Shown piece after piece: positions 8,951 to 15,579 of a stretch of DNA of 18,531 nt (position 1 is its first letter; every line of letters starts with the position of its first letter). The stretch lies in NCBI GenBank assembly GCA_947178245.1, contig CAMWXO010000018.1:1-18531 (forward strand), given 5' to 3'. The DNA comes from an uncultured Porphyromonadaceae bacterium (lineage in GTDB: Bacteria; Bacteroidota; Bacteroidia; Bacteroidales; Muribaculaceae). The position numbers and the translations under genes were made by a program. The notes under the pieces were generated by a model. It worked only from the letters and a program-made list of their open reading frames with translations, ran no database searches and had not been told where the DNA came from.

Positions 8951-8982
8951 CAAAATTAACAAAAAGTCCTTTTTTATCCAAA
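8951..8982 (-). promoter_or_regulatory. Bacteroides-type promoter for the GtrB-GT2-flippase operon
   Basis: On the minus strand a TTTG (-33 box, 8979-8982) is followed after exactly 20 bases by TAATTTTG (-7 box, 8951-8958), a full match to the TTTG / TAnnTTTG consensus. Only 4 bases separate the -7 box from the GTG start codon at 8946, so transcription would begin at or next to the start codon. No equally good plus-strand promoter for the divergent glycosyltransferase is visible in the same 66-base gap. Confidence 0.7.
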
Positions 8983-9012
8983 TATTATTGGCAATTCGGG
9001 TGTTATAAAGAT

Positions 9013-9960
9013 ATGACAAAAGAAGAAAACAGAAACAGGTGCATGACCATTGTGGTTCCGGTCTTCAACCGCGAGACTCTCATAGAAAGGAGCCTCGACA
9101 GCCTTTATGCCCAGACATGGCGCCCGATTCATCTGATAGTGGTGGATAATGCCTCGAGCGATGCCTCGGCGGAGCGCGCCGCGCGCTGGGGCGAGCGGCA
9201 TTCGGACGATAATTTCTCTTTCAGACTTCTGTCTGATACGCGCCACGGCGCCGCCTATGCCCGTGAGACCGGGCTGGAGCATACGTCTACTGACTACGTG
9301 ATGTTTTTTGATTCCGACGATGTCATGCATCCCGACACAGTGCAGACGGCGATGGATATATTTCTGAGCGATTCTTCCGTGGATATGGTGACATGGCCGG
9401 TGGCCTTCCTGCGTGAAAAGGGAACCCGCATCAGTCACAAGATAGAGGGCCGGCTCATGGAGCGGCATCTTGTCCATAGTGTGCTGCGCACTGAAGGGTA
9501 TGCTGTGCGGACAGAATTCCTGCGCCGTGCCGGAGGATGGAAAGGGGAGTTCCCTAACTGGAATGATTTCGAGACGGGTGTGAGATTGATTCTCCGCGAC
9601 CCTGAGATAAGGATCGTGGATCGTCCGATGTCTGATGTCTATCCGCAGGTTGTGAGCATCACGGGGGTGGACTATGTGAGCAAGGCCGGTAAATGGGAGA
9701 AATCTCTCGACGCAGCCGAGGCATACATAGCCGCATCCACACGCACCGACCGCCGGAGACTTCTCAATATAGTGAACTGGCGGCGCGCTATGCTCGCGGC
9801 TCTATATGCCCGAGAGGGAAGGGCTGATCTTGCCGCTCCTCTTCTGAGGCTGGCTCTTGAGAAGACGGATAAGAAGCGACGCCCGGTGATGAGGCTCTCT
9901 TATCTTCTGGCCCGGATGGGAATGCGTGGAACGTTTACGTTGTTCGGTTGGCTTTTCTGA
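9013..9960 (+). CDS. Family 2 glycosyltransferase, divergent from the GtrB operon
   Basis: The 315-residue protein opens with the GT2 signature MTIVVPVFNRETLIERSLDSL and HLIVVDNASSD, followed by the DxD-type metal site VMFFDSDDVMHP (Asp100, Asp102, Asp103). A conserved acidic segment FPNWNDFETGVRL and a helical C-terminal third follow. It most resembles cytoplasmic glycosyltransferases of surface-polysaccharide synthesis; donor and acceptor are unknown. The ATG at 9013 is used here, but a second in-frame ATG at 9043 lies directly before the conserved strand and remains possible. It is transcribed away from the GtrB-like gene across a 66-base AT-rich gap, and its stop is only 4 bases from the end of the convergent peptidase gene. 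Its position suggests it serves the same glycan as the three minus-strand genes. Confidence 0.87.
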   Translation: MTKEENRNRCMTIVVPVFNRETLIERSLDSLYAQTWRPIHLIVVDNASSDASAERAARWGERHSDDNFSFRLLSDTRHGAAYARETGLEHTSTDYVMFFDSDDVMHPDTVQTAMDIFLSDSSVDMVTWPVAFLREKGTRISHKIEGRLMERHLVHSVLRTEGYAVRTEFLRRAGGWKGEFPNWNDFETGVRLILRDPEIRIVDRPMSDVYPQVVSITGVDYVSKAGKWEKSLDAAEAYIAASTRTDRRRLLNIVNWRRAMLAALYAREGRADLAAPLLRLALEKTDKKRRPVMRLSYLLARMGMRGTFTLFGWLF

Positions 9961-9964
9961 TTCA

Positions 9965-11356
9965 TTATTCCTCGGCGGAGAAAAGATGATCCCATGAGGG
10001 GAGCTTGACAGGATCCTGCTTCATTGCCTTGAGGATTTTAGGCGATACATATTTCTTATCCACCACGAGGCGGAAGAGGTATTCATCCATCCAGCCGTCG
10101 GTGGCGATAAGATAGCCGTCGTGTCCGGTTTTGCCCCAGCTGTTCTCTATCAGCCATTTCTTCGGTTTTCCCTTTCCGTCGAGATCCACTCCCGAGAGAG
10201 TCATGGCATGTGATGATGCGCTGGCCCATGAGGATATGCGCTCGGCCTTGTCCATGCCTAACTTCGTGTCGAACAGCGAGTCGTAGTCGTAATTCTCCAC
10301 ATCGAGAGTTCCGCGATCGCGGTCGAGATATTTACCCACATCGCATGAGAAATACATGGCCGTATTGTCTTTGATTGAGTTGATCGCGCACTCCTTCAGG
10401 TCGGCCATGGGCACGTTGAGATAAGTCCAGTCCGCTCCGTCGTAGGAATGGCGGTCATAGTCTATGCTATACACTTTCCAGTATTCCCGCGAAGGATCGT
10501 TCATGAGCAGGATATAGTCGTTTTTCAGGTCATTGCCGAGGAGTTCCTGATAGAAAGAGACAGGTGTGTAGGTCTTTGTCTCGATTATCTTGCCGTCTTT
10601 GTCTTTCCTGCTCCATTCAAACTCTGTCGGGGGCTCTCCGAGAGCGAGGGCGAGAAGCTTGTAGACCTCGGCAAGCTGCCGCGTTTTGATGTCTTGGAGT
10701 TCATTTGCTCCGGCGCCGTTTGCCTTGGCCTGACGCAGCCTGAGGCCGTCTTCACGCAGGCGTGTGGCTAGGATGCGGCGGAACTGTGAGGTGTTGTTGG
10801 AGATTTCAGTCTCGGCCATCACTTCAGATGGCACCAGGCCGTATTTGGATACCATGTCTACCACTCCGCAGAAAGTCCCGCCGTCTGAGATTGGGTTCTG
10901 GAAAAGCCACTCCACCTGGCGGTTTTCCATCGGCTTGTTGGCGGTGTCTATCACTCCCTGCAGGAAAAGATTGGCCTTCTCGAGCTGATCGAAAAAGAAA
11001 TTATAGTTTTGTGAGAATGTAAGTTTCGGCAGGTTGTGCTGTGCCATGGCCTGGGAACGGAGCACATTGAGTCCGGTGAAAAGCCAGCATCGTCCGGATG
11101 ATTTCTGATCGGTGATGCCCTTGGTCTCCACCTTGTGGGTGAAGTTGTCGTCAAATTTGTTTCTGACAGCCTCGTTGAATGCCAGTTTGTCGATTGCTGC
11201 TGCATTGAGGGCGTTATGGCGTGCTTTGTTGGCAGCGTCTTTTGCATAAGAGGCCTTGAAGCCACTCAGCATGTCGGGCGATATGCTCCCGTTATCGTCG
11301 GCTGATGCCTGAAGCGACATCGCCACTGTCAGTGTCAGTAAGATTCTTTTTACCAT
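9965..11356 (-). CDS. Exported C1-family (bleomycin hydrolase/PepC-like) aminopeptidase
   Basis: The 463-residue protein is a papain-like cysteine peptidase of the bleomycin hydrolase subfamily. The oxyanion Gln84 and catalytic Cys90 are in ITDQKSSGRCWLFTG, the catalytic His in SSHAMTLSGVD, and the Asn in WLIENSWGK. Studied relatives are cytoplasmic hexamers that trim peptides. This one begins with a signal peptide (MVKRILLTLTVAMSLQASA, no lipobox Cys) and so probably acts in the periplasm or outside, as in other Bacteroidales homologues. Its ATG lies 12 bases after the stop of the DUF3307 gene on the same strand, and I see no TAnnTTTG promoter just upstream. It may therefore be expressed from the SatD-like promoter or from an unseen promoter inside DUF3307. 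Confidence 0.92.
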   Translation of the reverse strand: MVKRILLTLTVAMSLQASADDNGSISPDMLSGFKASYAKDAANKARHNALNAAAIDKLAFNEAVRNKFDDNFTHKVETKGITDQKSSGRCWLFTGLNVLRSQAMAQHNLPKLTFSQNYNFFFDQLEKANLFLQGVIDTANKPMENRQVEWLFQNPISDGGTFCGVVDMVSKYGLVPSEVMAETEISNNTSQFRRILATRLREDGLRLRQAKANGAGANELQDIKTRQLAEVYKLLALALGEPPTEFEWSRKDKDGKIIETKTYTPVSFYQELLGNDLKNDYILLMNDPSREYWKVYSIDYDRHSYDGADWTYLNVPMADLKECAINSIKDNTAMYFSCDVGKYLDRDRGTLDVENYDYDSLFDTKLGMDKAERISSWASASSHAMTLSGVDLDGKGKPKKWLIENSWGKTGHDGYLIATDGWMDEYLFRLVVDKKYVSPKILKAMKQDPVKLPSWDHLFSAEE

Positions 11357-11368
11357 GATTTGTATGGT

Positions 11369-12100
11369 TTAAAATTCGTTTCCTATGGTCATTGTCCAGG
11401 CAGCAAGATATCCGGTGAGAATGGCTGCCGTAAAGCTTAAAAAAGTGCCGATCAATACATATTCGGTGACTTTCAGATCTTTTGATCTGTTTAATTCTCC
11501 GAATCTGAATATGGATTTGGCGGCTAAGAGAAATCCGATTCCTTCTATATTTTCAGTAAAGATGAATGTCAATATCAATATCCGTTCAAGAAAACCTATC
11601 CATTTGCCTGCATTCGGCAGCCCTTTCAAAGATGGATTGCAGGGTACCCATGAGTTGTATTCCATGAAAGATTTAACTAAAATAGAAGTAGGCGTGAGAA
11701 TCGCTATATATGCAGTGAATATAATCCATGCGGTCTGAGATATTTTTGATGGCGTGTCTGTTATGGCGATCCCCGAGAGCATGAATCTCCAAATCAGGAT
11801 GAGCACAATATAGTGTGCTGCCTGATCATATAATAAATCCGGCAATCGTCTTTTCCCGTATTGAGTCTTCAGAAAATCAATGATGAAATGCGATATAAAG
11901 ATAATTATAGGCAGCATCCATAGATCCCATATTCCGATAAAGATGTACGATAAGGCTGCCTGTATCAGGCTATGGATACAGTTTGCAGTAAGTCTTCCGG
12001 AAAACTTACCGCCATATCTCATATCGCAGAGTCTGTCTGATTGGAGGGTGAAATCTCCTGCAAGATGTGCCGCGAGAAGTTTTATCAACATCAGTGTCAT
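11369..12100 (-). CDS. DUF3307 polytopic membrane protein
   Basis: The 243-residue product has about six to seven hydrophobic helices. It carries the two marks of DUF3307: HLAGDFTLQSDRL near the N-terminus (His12 and Asp16) and the internal SHFIIDFLKTQYGKR segment, a His/Asp/Lys pattern within or beside a helix. Its function is not known. The ATG overlaps the end of the SatD-like gene by 4 bases (ATGA), a sign of coupled translation, and this pairing of SatD-like with DUF3307 is familiar from other genomes. Base composition differs from the surroundings: hand counts gave 35 and 33 percent G+C in 11461-11520 and 11881-11940, against 62 percent in 14521-14580. This is consistent with, but does not prove, later acquisition of the pair. 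Confidence 0.85.
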   Translation of the reverse strand: MTLMLIKLLAAHLAGDFTLQSDRLCDMRYGGKFSGRLTANCIHSLIQAALSYIFIGIWDLWMLPIIIFISHFIIDFLKTQYGKRRLPDLLYDQAAHYIVLILIWRFMLSGIAITDTPSKISQTAWIIFTAYIAILTPTSILVKSFMEYNSWVPCNPSLKGLPNAGKWIGFLERILILTFIFTENIEGIGFLLAAKSIFRFGELNRSKDLKVTEYVLIGTFLSFTAAILTGYLAAWTMTIGNEF

Positions 12101-12747
12101 GATTCTTTCGTATGCTCTATTATTAATTTTTCAAACCTTCCGATATAGGATTCTATAAGATCTTCTTTTGATGCTTTGAGTGATTTATCCACCATTTGCC
12201 TCGAGATGTCTAGTTCTTGTGCCAATTCAGGATGTGTTTTGGACGTCTGAAGCAGCAGAAGCATGATTTTACTTTGATTTTGAGTCCAAGAGGTCACTAT
12301 GTCATCTACAAAGGCGGTTGCCAATTTTAATTCAACATTGACTTCGGCCCAGGGAGTGACTATCTCGAGGCGCGACTTTTGCATAACGTCCAATAGCCTT
12401 CCGGATAATCTATAGGCCTCACCATCACTCGTGGAAAGAGTGTCGGACTGATAGTCTGCCCCACCGATACCTATGGCCAGTCTTGCATCGAGAACGCCTT
12501 TCCCTGACACGACGGGCTGTGCTCTGAGCCATGCTCTTATTGCAATACCGGCTTTGGCAGCCTTGACCTCATCCTCTATATGTATCTGGAAGCTGTCCCC
12601 CCTGAATATTTCCATAGAAGTCCGGGAGATAGGTCGGATAATGTCCGGGATCGACTGAAGGGCCCGGATCATAATGTCTCTTTCCGTCGGACTCAGTCTG
12701 GTGGAATCAACAATATCTCCTGTTATGATCGCTATCGTTCTCATCAT
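12097..12747 (-). CDS. SatD-like protein with cyclase-like N-half and C-terminal helix-turn-helix
   Basis: The likely start is one of two adjacent ATGs at 12747 and 12744; the latter gives a 215-residue protein (numbering below). The N-terminus MRTIAIITGDIVDSTRL is typical of SatD-like proteins. The frame stays open upstream to a TTG at 12822, but that extension runs through the promoter and palindromes and is rejected. Residues 1-140 follow the order of class III nucleotide-cyclase landmarks: GDIVDST (Asp10), FRGDSF (Asp50), RLAIGIGGADY, and GEAYRLSGRLL (Arg116). Residues about 168-192 (PELAQELDISRQMVDKSLKA) look like a helix-turn-helix. This suggests a DNA-binding regulator with a nucleotide- or metal-binding sensor domain. 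The cyclase comparison is my inference from motif order. It overlaps DUF3307 by 4 bases. Confidence 0.8.
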   Translation of the reverse strand: MMRTIAIITGDIVDSTRLSPTERDIMIRALQSIPDIIRPISRTSMEIFRGDSFQIHIEDEVKAAKAGIAIRAWLRAQPVVSGKGVLDARLAIGIGGADYQSDTLSTSDGEAYRLSGRLLDVMQKSRLEIVTPWAEVNVELKLATAFVDDIVTSWTQNQSKIMLLLLQTSKTHPELAQELDISRQMVDKSLKASKEDLIESYIGRFEKLIIEHTKES

Positions 12748-12762
12748 ATTCCAATTCGTATG

Positions 12763-12793
12763 CAAAGGTAGCAAAAAAAATCTGAATAGGCAA
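12763..12793 (-). promoter_or_regulatory. Promoter of the SatD-like/DUF3307 operon
   Basis: On the minus strand TTG (12791-12793) is separated by 20 bases from TACCTTTG (12763-12770), an exact match to the Bacteroides -7 consensus TAnnTTTG. The predicted transcription start falls around 12755, leaving a leader of about ten bases before the ATG at 12747/12744. The -33 TTG lies within the right arm (minus-strand sense) of the innermost palindrome of the neighbouring array, so a protein bound there would block polymerase. Confidence 0.7.
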
Positions 12794-12865
12794 CCATTTT
12801 TGGTTGCTTTTATAAGATGCAACCTTTTTTGGTTGCATTTGCGAGATGCAACCTTTTTTGGTTGC
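12790..12865. repeat. Array of three GCAACC-N6-GGTTGC palindromes at 29-bp spacing
   Basis: Three inverted repeats lie at 12790-12807, 12819-12836 and 12848-12865, each with arms GCAACC and GGTTGC around a 6-base T-rich centre (ATTTTT in the first, TTTTTT in the others). Starts are exactly 29 bases apart, with 11-base spacers. The second and third units share 22 identical bases (12815-12836 and 12844-12865); the spacers otherwise differ. The array fills the gap between the acyltransferase stop (12873) and the SatD-like promoter, and the first unit covers the -33 box. An operator array is the favoured reading; a multi-hairpin 3' end for the acyltransferase transcript is the alternative. Confidence 0.9.
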
Positions 12866-12872
12866 GTCCGTC

Positions 12873-13811
12873 TTATAGAGTGATGCTGAAAACGGTATAA
12901 GCTACTCCACGTCCTCCGAGACCGACTTTCTGATGCAGAAGCCCGGAGTTGAGATAGAGTCCTGCGTCTTCGTTGCTGGTGCCGAAGTCGAAATAGCGGT
13001 GGCCGGAGAAGATGTCATGGATAAGGTGATGGAAAAGGTAGGTGAGTGTTCCTTTCTGCCTGCCTGATTCTGATGTGGCTATATATTGGCAGTGTGCCAC
13101 GGAGTTGGAGTCGTAGATGCACACCGCCGCTTCGGGCTCGATGCCGTCGCCGGCAAGAAAAAATCGGATTTCCTGAGGAAAACGGCTTTTGAGCAGTCTC
13201 AGTTCGGCTTCGGAGTGTACGGGAAGCGCATCATGTCTTTCTTTCAGACATTGGTTCAGGATGGGCATGAACTCCGCGACGTCGCTTGTCTCCCTGATGA
13301 TGGGTGACAGGCCTGACGATTTCTTCAGATGCCGCTTCTGCTGAGTGTTGAACACCGGGATTTCCCGCATGTCGATGACGGAAGAAAGGTTTACTGTCTT
13401 TACCGAGGCTCCGAATCTGAAGAGGGCATACAGGTCTTCTTCCGCCGGTATGCGATGATAGATGTGAGGAACTGCCTTGTATTCGATCTTTTCTATTCCC
13501 TGAGCGTGACACCATTCCATCCATGCGTCGAAAACGCGGAGCATGTCTGTTCCGTCAAAATGATAGCATGGAGTGAGCCATCCGCCGTAGGTGAGGCCCT
13601 GATGCGACCGGAGGGTGCCGTCGTCGGTGATGTTGGCGCCGAGGAGCGCCACGGTTTTCCCGTCGCGCTCTGCTATCAGGGAGCAATCGCGGAAGCGGTC
13701 GGCATGGTAATCCATATATGCCCGCTGATGCAGCAGTGTGCCCTGCCGCGATTCTGCCGCAAGACGATTCCATAACTGAGCGTCGGTTGGAGTGTAGGCT
13801 CTTATCTTCAT
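12873..13811 (-). CDS. GNAT/FemAB-like acyltransferase
   Basis: The 312-residue product reads as an acetyltransferase-fold protein of the GNAT/FemAB-like type. The N-terminal half has MKIRAYTPTDAQLWNRLAAES and a HQGLTYGGWLTP segment; the C-terminal half has FFLAGDGIEPEAAVCIYD, a QYIATSESGRQKGTLTYLFHHL helix resembling the cofactor-binding region, and YFDFGTSNEDAGLYLNSGLLHQKVGLGG near the end. Related proteins transfer acyl or aminoacyl groups during cell-wall or surface-glycan modification, but the substrate here is unknown. The start is taken as the ATG at 13811; a frame extension to a TTG at 13823 adds only four residues. A TAACTTTG promoter box lies about 50 bases upstream. The gene is divergent from the GH51 gene. 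Confidence 0.75.
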   Translation of the reverse strand: MKIRAYTPTDAQLWNRLAAESRQGTLLHQRAYMDYHADRFRDCSLIAERDGKTVALLGANITDDGTLRSHQGLTYGGWLTPCYHFDGTDMLRVFDAWMEWCHAQGIEKIEYKAVPHIYHRIPAEEDLYALFRFGASVKTVNLSSVIDMREIPVFNTQQKRHLKKSSGLSPIIRETSDVAEFMPILNQCLKERHDALPVHSEAELRLLKSRFPQEIRFFLAGDGIEPEAAVCIYDSNSVAHCQYIATSESGRQKGTLTYLFHHLIHDIFSGHRYFDFGTSNEDAGLYLNSGLLHQKVGLGGRGVAYTVFSITL

Positions 13812-13859
13812 TTGAAGGAGCAACAGTCAGGTTAATGCTTGGCGCTGACATTGCAATGA

Positions 13860-13867
13860 CAAAGTTA
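13860..13867 (-). promoter_or_regulatory. -7 box of the acyltransferase promoter
   Basis: The minus strand reads TAACTTTG, an exact TAnnTTTG match, about 50 bases before the ATG at 13811. The position 20 bases upstream holds TTTC rather than TTTG, so the -33 element is imperfect. The predicted footprint overlaps that of the divergent GH51 promoter. Confidence 0.55.
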
Positions 13868-13876
13868 GTGAAATTT

Positions 13877-13907
13877 TTTGGCGAATGGAAATTATTGATT
13901 AATTTTG
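13877..13907 (+). promoter_or_regulatory. Promoter of the GH51 arabinofuranosidase gene
   Basis: On the plus strand TTTG (13877-13880), a 19-base spacer and TAATTTTG (13900-13907) match the Bacteroides promoter consensus in full. The expected start near 13914 leaves an A/T-rich leader of about 30 bases before the ATG at 13947, without a Shine-Dalgarno sequence, as is usual in this phylum. Confidence 0.7.
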
Positions 13908-13946
13908 TGGGAAAATAATTATTTCAACAACAACTTTTTTTAGACC

Positions 13947-15500
13947 ATGAAACATTCCCTTAGAATTGCTTTCGCGGCGGCAATGACTGTCTCCGCTTTC
14001 AGCTCATACGCTGAGGAGAAGGCCACTGTGCGCCTCGAACTTGACAAGGCAACTCCCGAAGTCACTATCCCGGCTGAAATCTATGGTCAGTTTGCCGAGC
14101 ATCTCGGCACCTGCATCTATGGCGGCCTCTGGGTGGGAGAGGACTCCCCGATACCTAACACCAACGGCTACCGCAAAGATGTGCTTCAGGCCCTGAAAGA
14201 ACTGAAAGTGCCCGTGATGCGCTGGCCCGGAGGCTGCTTTGCCGACGAATATCACTGGACTGACGGTATCGGCCCTAAGGAAAACCGACCCGTGATGATC
14301 AACAACAACTGGGGTGGCACCGTGGAAGACAACTCTTTCGGCACTCATGAGTTTTTCAACCTCTGCGAACTGCTTGAATGCGAACCTTATCTGAGCGGCA
14401 ACGTAGGTAGCGGCACTGTGGAGGAACTGGCGAAGTGGGTGGAATATATCACAGCCGAAAACGGGCCAATGGCCGAAAAGCGCAAGGCTAACGGACGTGA
14501 GAAGCCCTGGAAGCTCAAATATCTGGGAGTCGGCAACGAGAGCTGGGGCTGCGGTGGAAACTTCACTCCCGAGGACTACGCTTCAGAGTATCGCCGCTAT
14601 CAGACTTATTGCCGCGACATCAGCGGCAACCATCTCTACAAAATCGCTTCAGGCGCATCTGATTATGACTACAAGTGGACTGATGTGCTTATGAAGAAGG
14701 CGAAAAACCACATGAAAGGTCTATCGCTCCACTATTATACCGTGAAGGGTTGGGACGGAAGCAAGGGCTCTGCCACCGACTTTGACAACGATGATTATTA
14801 CTGGACTCTTGGCAAATGTCTCGAGATCGAGCCCGTGATCGTGAAGCATGACTCAATCATGAACGTCTACGACCCCGAAAAGCGGGTTGCCCTGCTCGTG
14901 GATGAATGGGGCACATGGTGGGACGAGGAGCCGGGAAGCGTGCCGGGACATCTTTATCAGCAGAACGCCATGCGCGACGCTATGGTAGCCGCCCTGAGCC
15001 TGAACGTATTCAACCGCCACACCGACCGCGTGAAGATGGCCAATATCGCCCAGATAGCCAATGTGCTTCAGAGTATGGTGCTCACCAAAGGCGACAAGAT
15101 GGTGCTGACGCCGACCTATTATGTATTCAAGATGTATGTGCCTCATCAGAATGCCAAATACGTTCCGCTCCAGGTGGAAAGCGCGGTGCGTGAGGTGCGC
15201 GACGGTCGCAAGGTGCCCGTTGTCAATGCTACGGCATCTGAGAAAGACGGCATGCTCAATGTCACTCTCACCAATATCGACCTCAAGGAAAAGGCAGAGG
15301 TCACCATTCCTTTCGAGAAACTTGGTAAGAACGCAGTGAGCGGCGAGGTTCTCACTTCGGCTGCCCCGAATGATCACAACACATTTGAGAATCCCGATAA
15401 GGTTAAGCCTGCGGCTTTCAAAGACTTCAAGGTTACTAAGGAAGGCCTGAAGGTCACGATGCCCCCGATGTCGGTGGTGGCATTGCAGATAGCGCTGTGA
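13947..15500 (+). CDS. Exported GH51 alpha-L-arabinofuranosidase
   Basis: The 517-residue protein begins with a signal peptide (MKHSLRIAFAAAMTVSAFSSYA, cut before Glu23), so it is expected in the periplasm or at the surface. The family 51 catalytic barrel is complete: IYGQFAEHLGTCIYGGLW and VMRWPGGCFADEYHW near the start, the acid/base Glu198 in GVGNESWGCGG, and the nucleophile Glu320 in LLVDEWGTWWDEEPG. A C-terminal beta domain follows from about residue 420. GH51 enzymes of this kind remove terminal alpha-L-arabinofuranosyl units from arabinan, arabinoxylan or pectic side chains. It has its own strong promoter and ends at a strong bidirectional terminator shared with the sugar transporter. 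No type IX C-terminal sorting domain is visible. Confidence 0.95.
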   Translation: MKHSLRIAFAAAMTVSAFSSYAEEKATVRLELDKATPEVTIPAEIYGQFAEHLGTCIYGGLWVGEDSPIPNTNGYRKDVLQALKELKVPVMRWPGGCFADEYHWTDGIGPKENRPVMINNNWGGTVEDNSFGTHEFFNLCELLECEPYLSGNVGSGTVEELAKWVEYITAENGPMAEKRKANGREKPWKLKYLGVGNESWGCGGNFTPEDYASEYRRYQTYCRDISGNHLYKIASGASDYDYKWTDVLMKKAKNHMKGLSLHYYTVKGWDGSKGSATDFDNDDYYWTLGKCLEIEPVIVKHDSIMNVYDPEKRVALLVDEWGTWWDEEPGSVPGHLYQQNAMRDAMVAALSLNVFNRHTDRVKMANIAQIANVLQSMVLTKGDKMVLTPTYYVFKMYVPHQNAKYVPLQVESAVREVRDGRKVPVVNATASEKDGMLNVTLTNIDLKEKAEVTIPFEKLGKNAVSGEVLTSAAPNDHNTFENPDKVKPAAFKDFKVTKEGLKVTMPPMSVVALQIAL

Positions 15501-15524
15501 TACGTATCCATACCCATCATACTG

Positions 15525-15559
15525 AAACGCCCCGGACTCACCAGAGCCCGGGGCGTTTT
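15525..15559. terminator. Bidirectional intrinsic terminator between GH51 and the MFS transporter
   Basis: A perfect 11-bp stem pairs 15525-15535 (AAACGCCCCGG) with 15548-15558 (CCGGGGCGTTT). After one mismatch it continues with three more pairs around a 4-base loop. The plus strand ends in TTTT, and the opposite side starts with AAA, so short U runs form in either direction. It sits in the 79-base gap between two convergent stops. Confidence 0.9.
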
Positions 15560-15579
15560 GCAGTTGATATTCCGTTGGT

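Noticed and set aside
9950..9997. An AT-rich hairpin (CTTTTCT paired with AGAAAAG) at the GT2/peptidase junction as a terminator.
   Set aside because: The 7-bp A/T stem with a loop of about 20 bases would be too unstable to act as an intrinsic terminator.
12748..12822. An upstream TTG start for the SatD-like protein, adding about 26 residues.
   Set aside because: That stretch is encoded by the palindromes and the promoter itself, and the family N-terminus begins at the ATG at 12744/12747.
12790..12865. The periodic repeats as a CRISPR array.
   Set aside because: Spacers are only 11 bases and there are no cas genes; the repeats are short palindromes on a promoter.
13947..15500. GH51 or other exported proteins here as type IX secretion cargo.
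   Set aside because: No C-terminal sorting domain is visible; the end of GH51 is an ordinary part of its beta domain.
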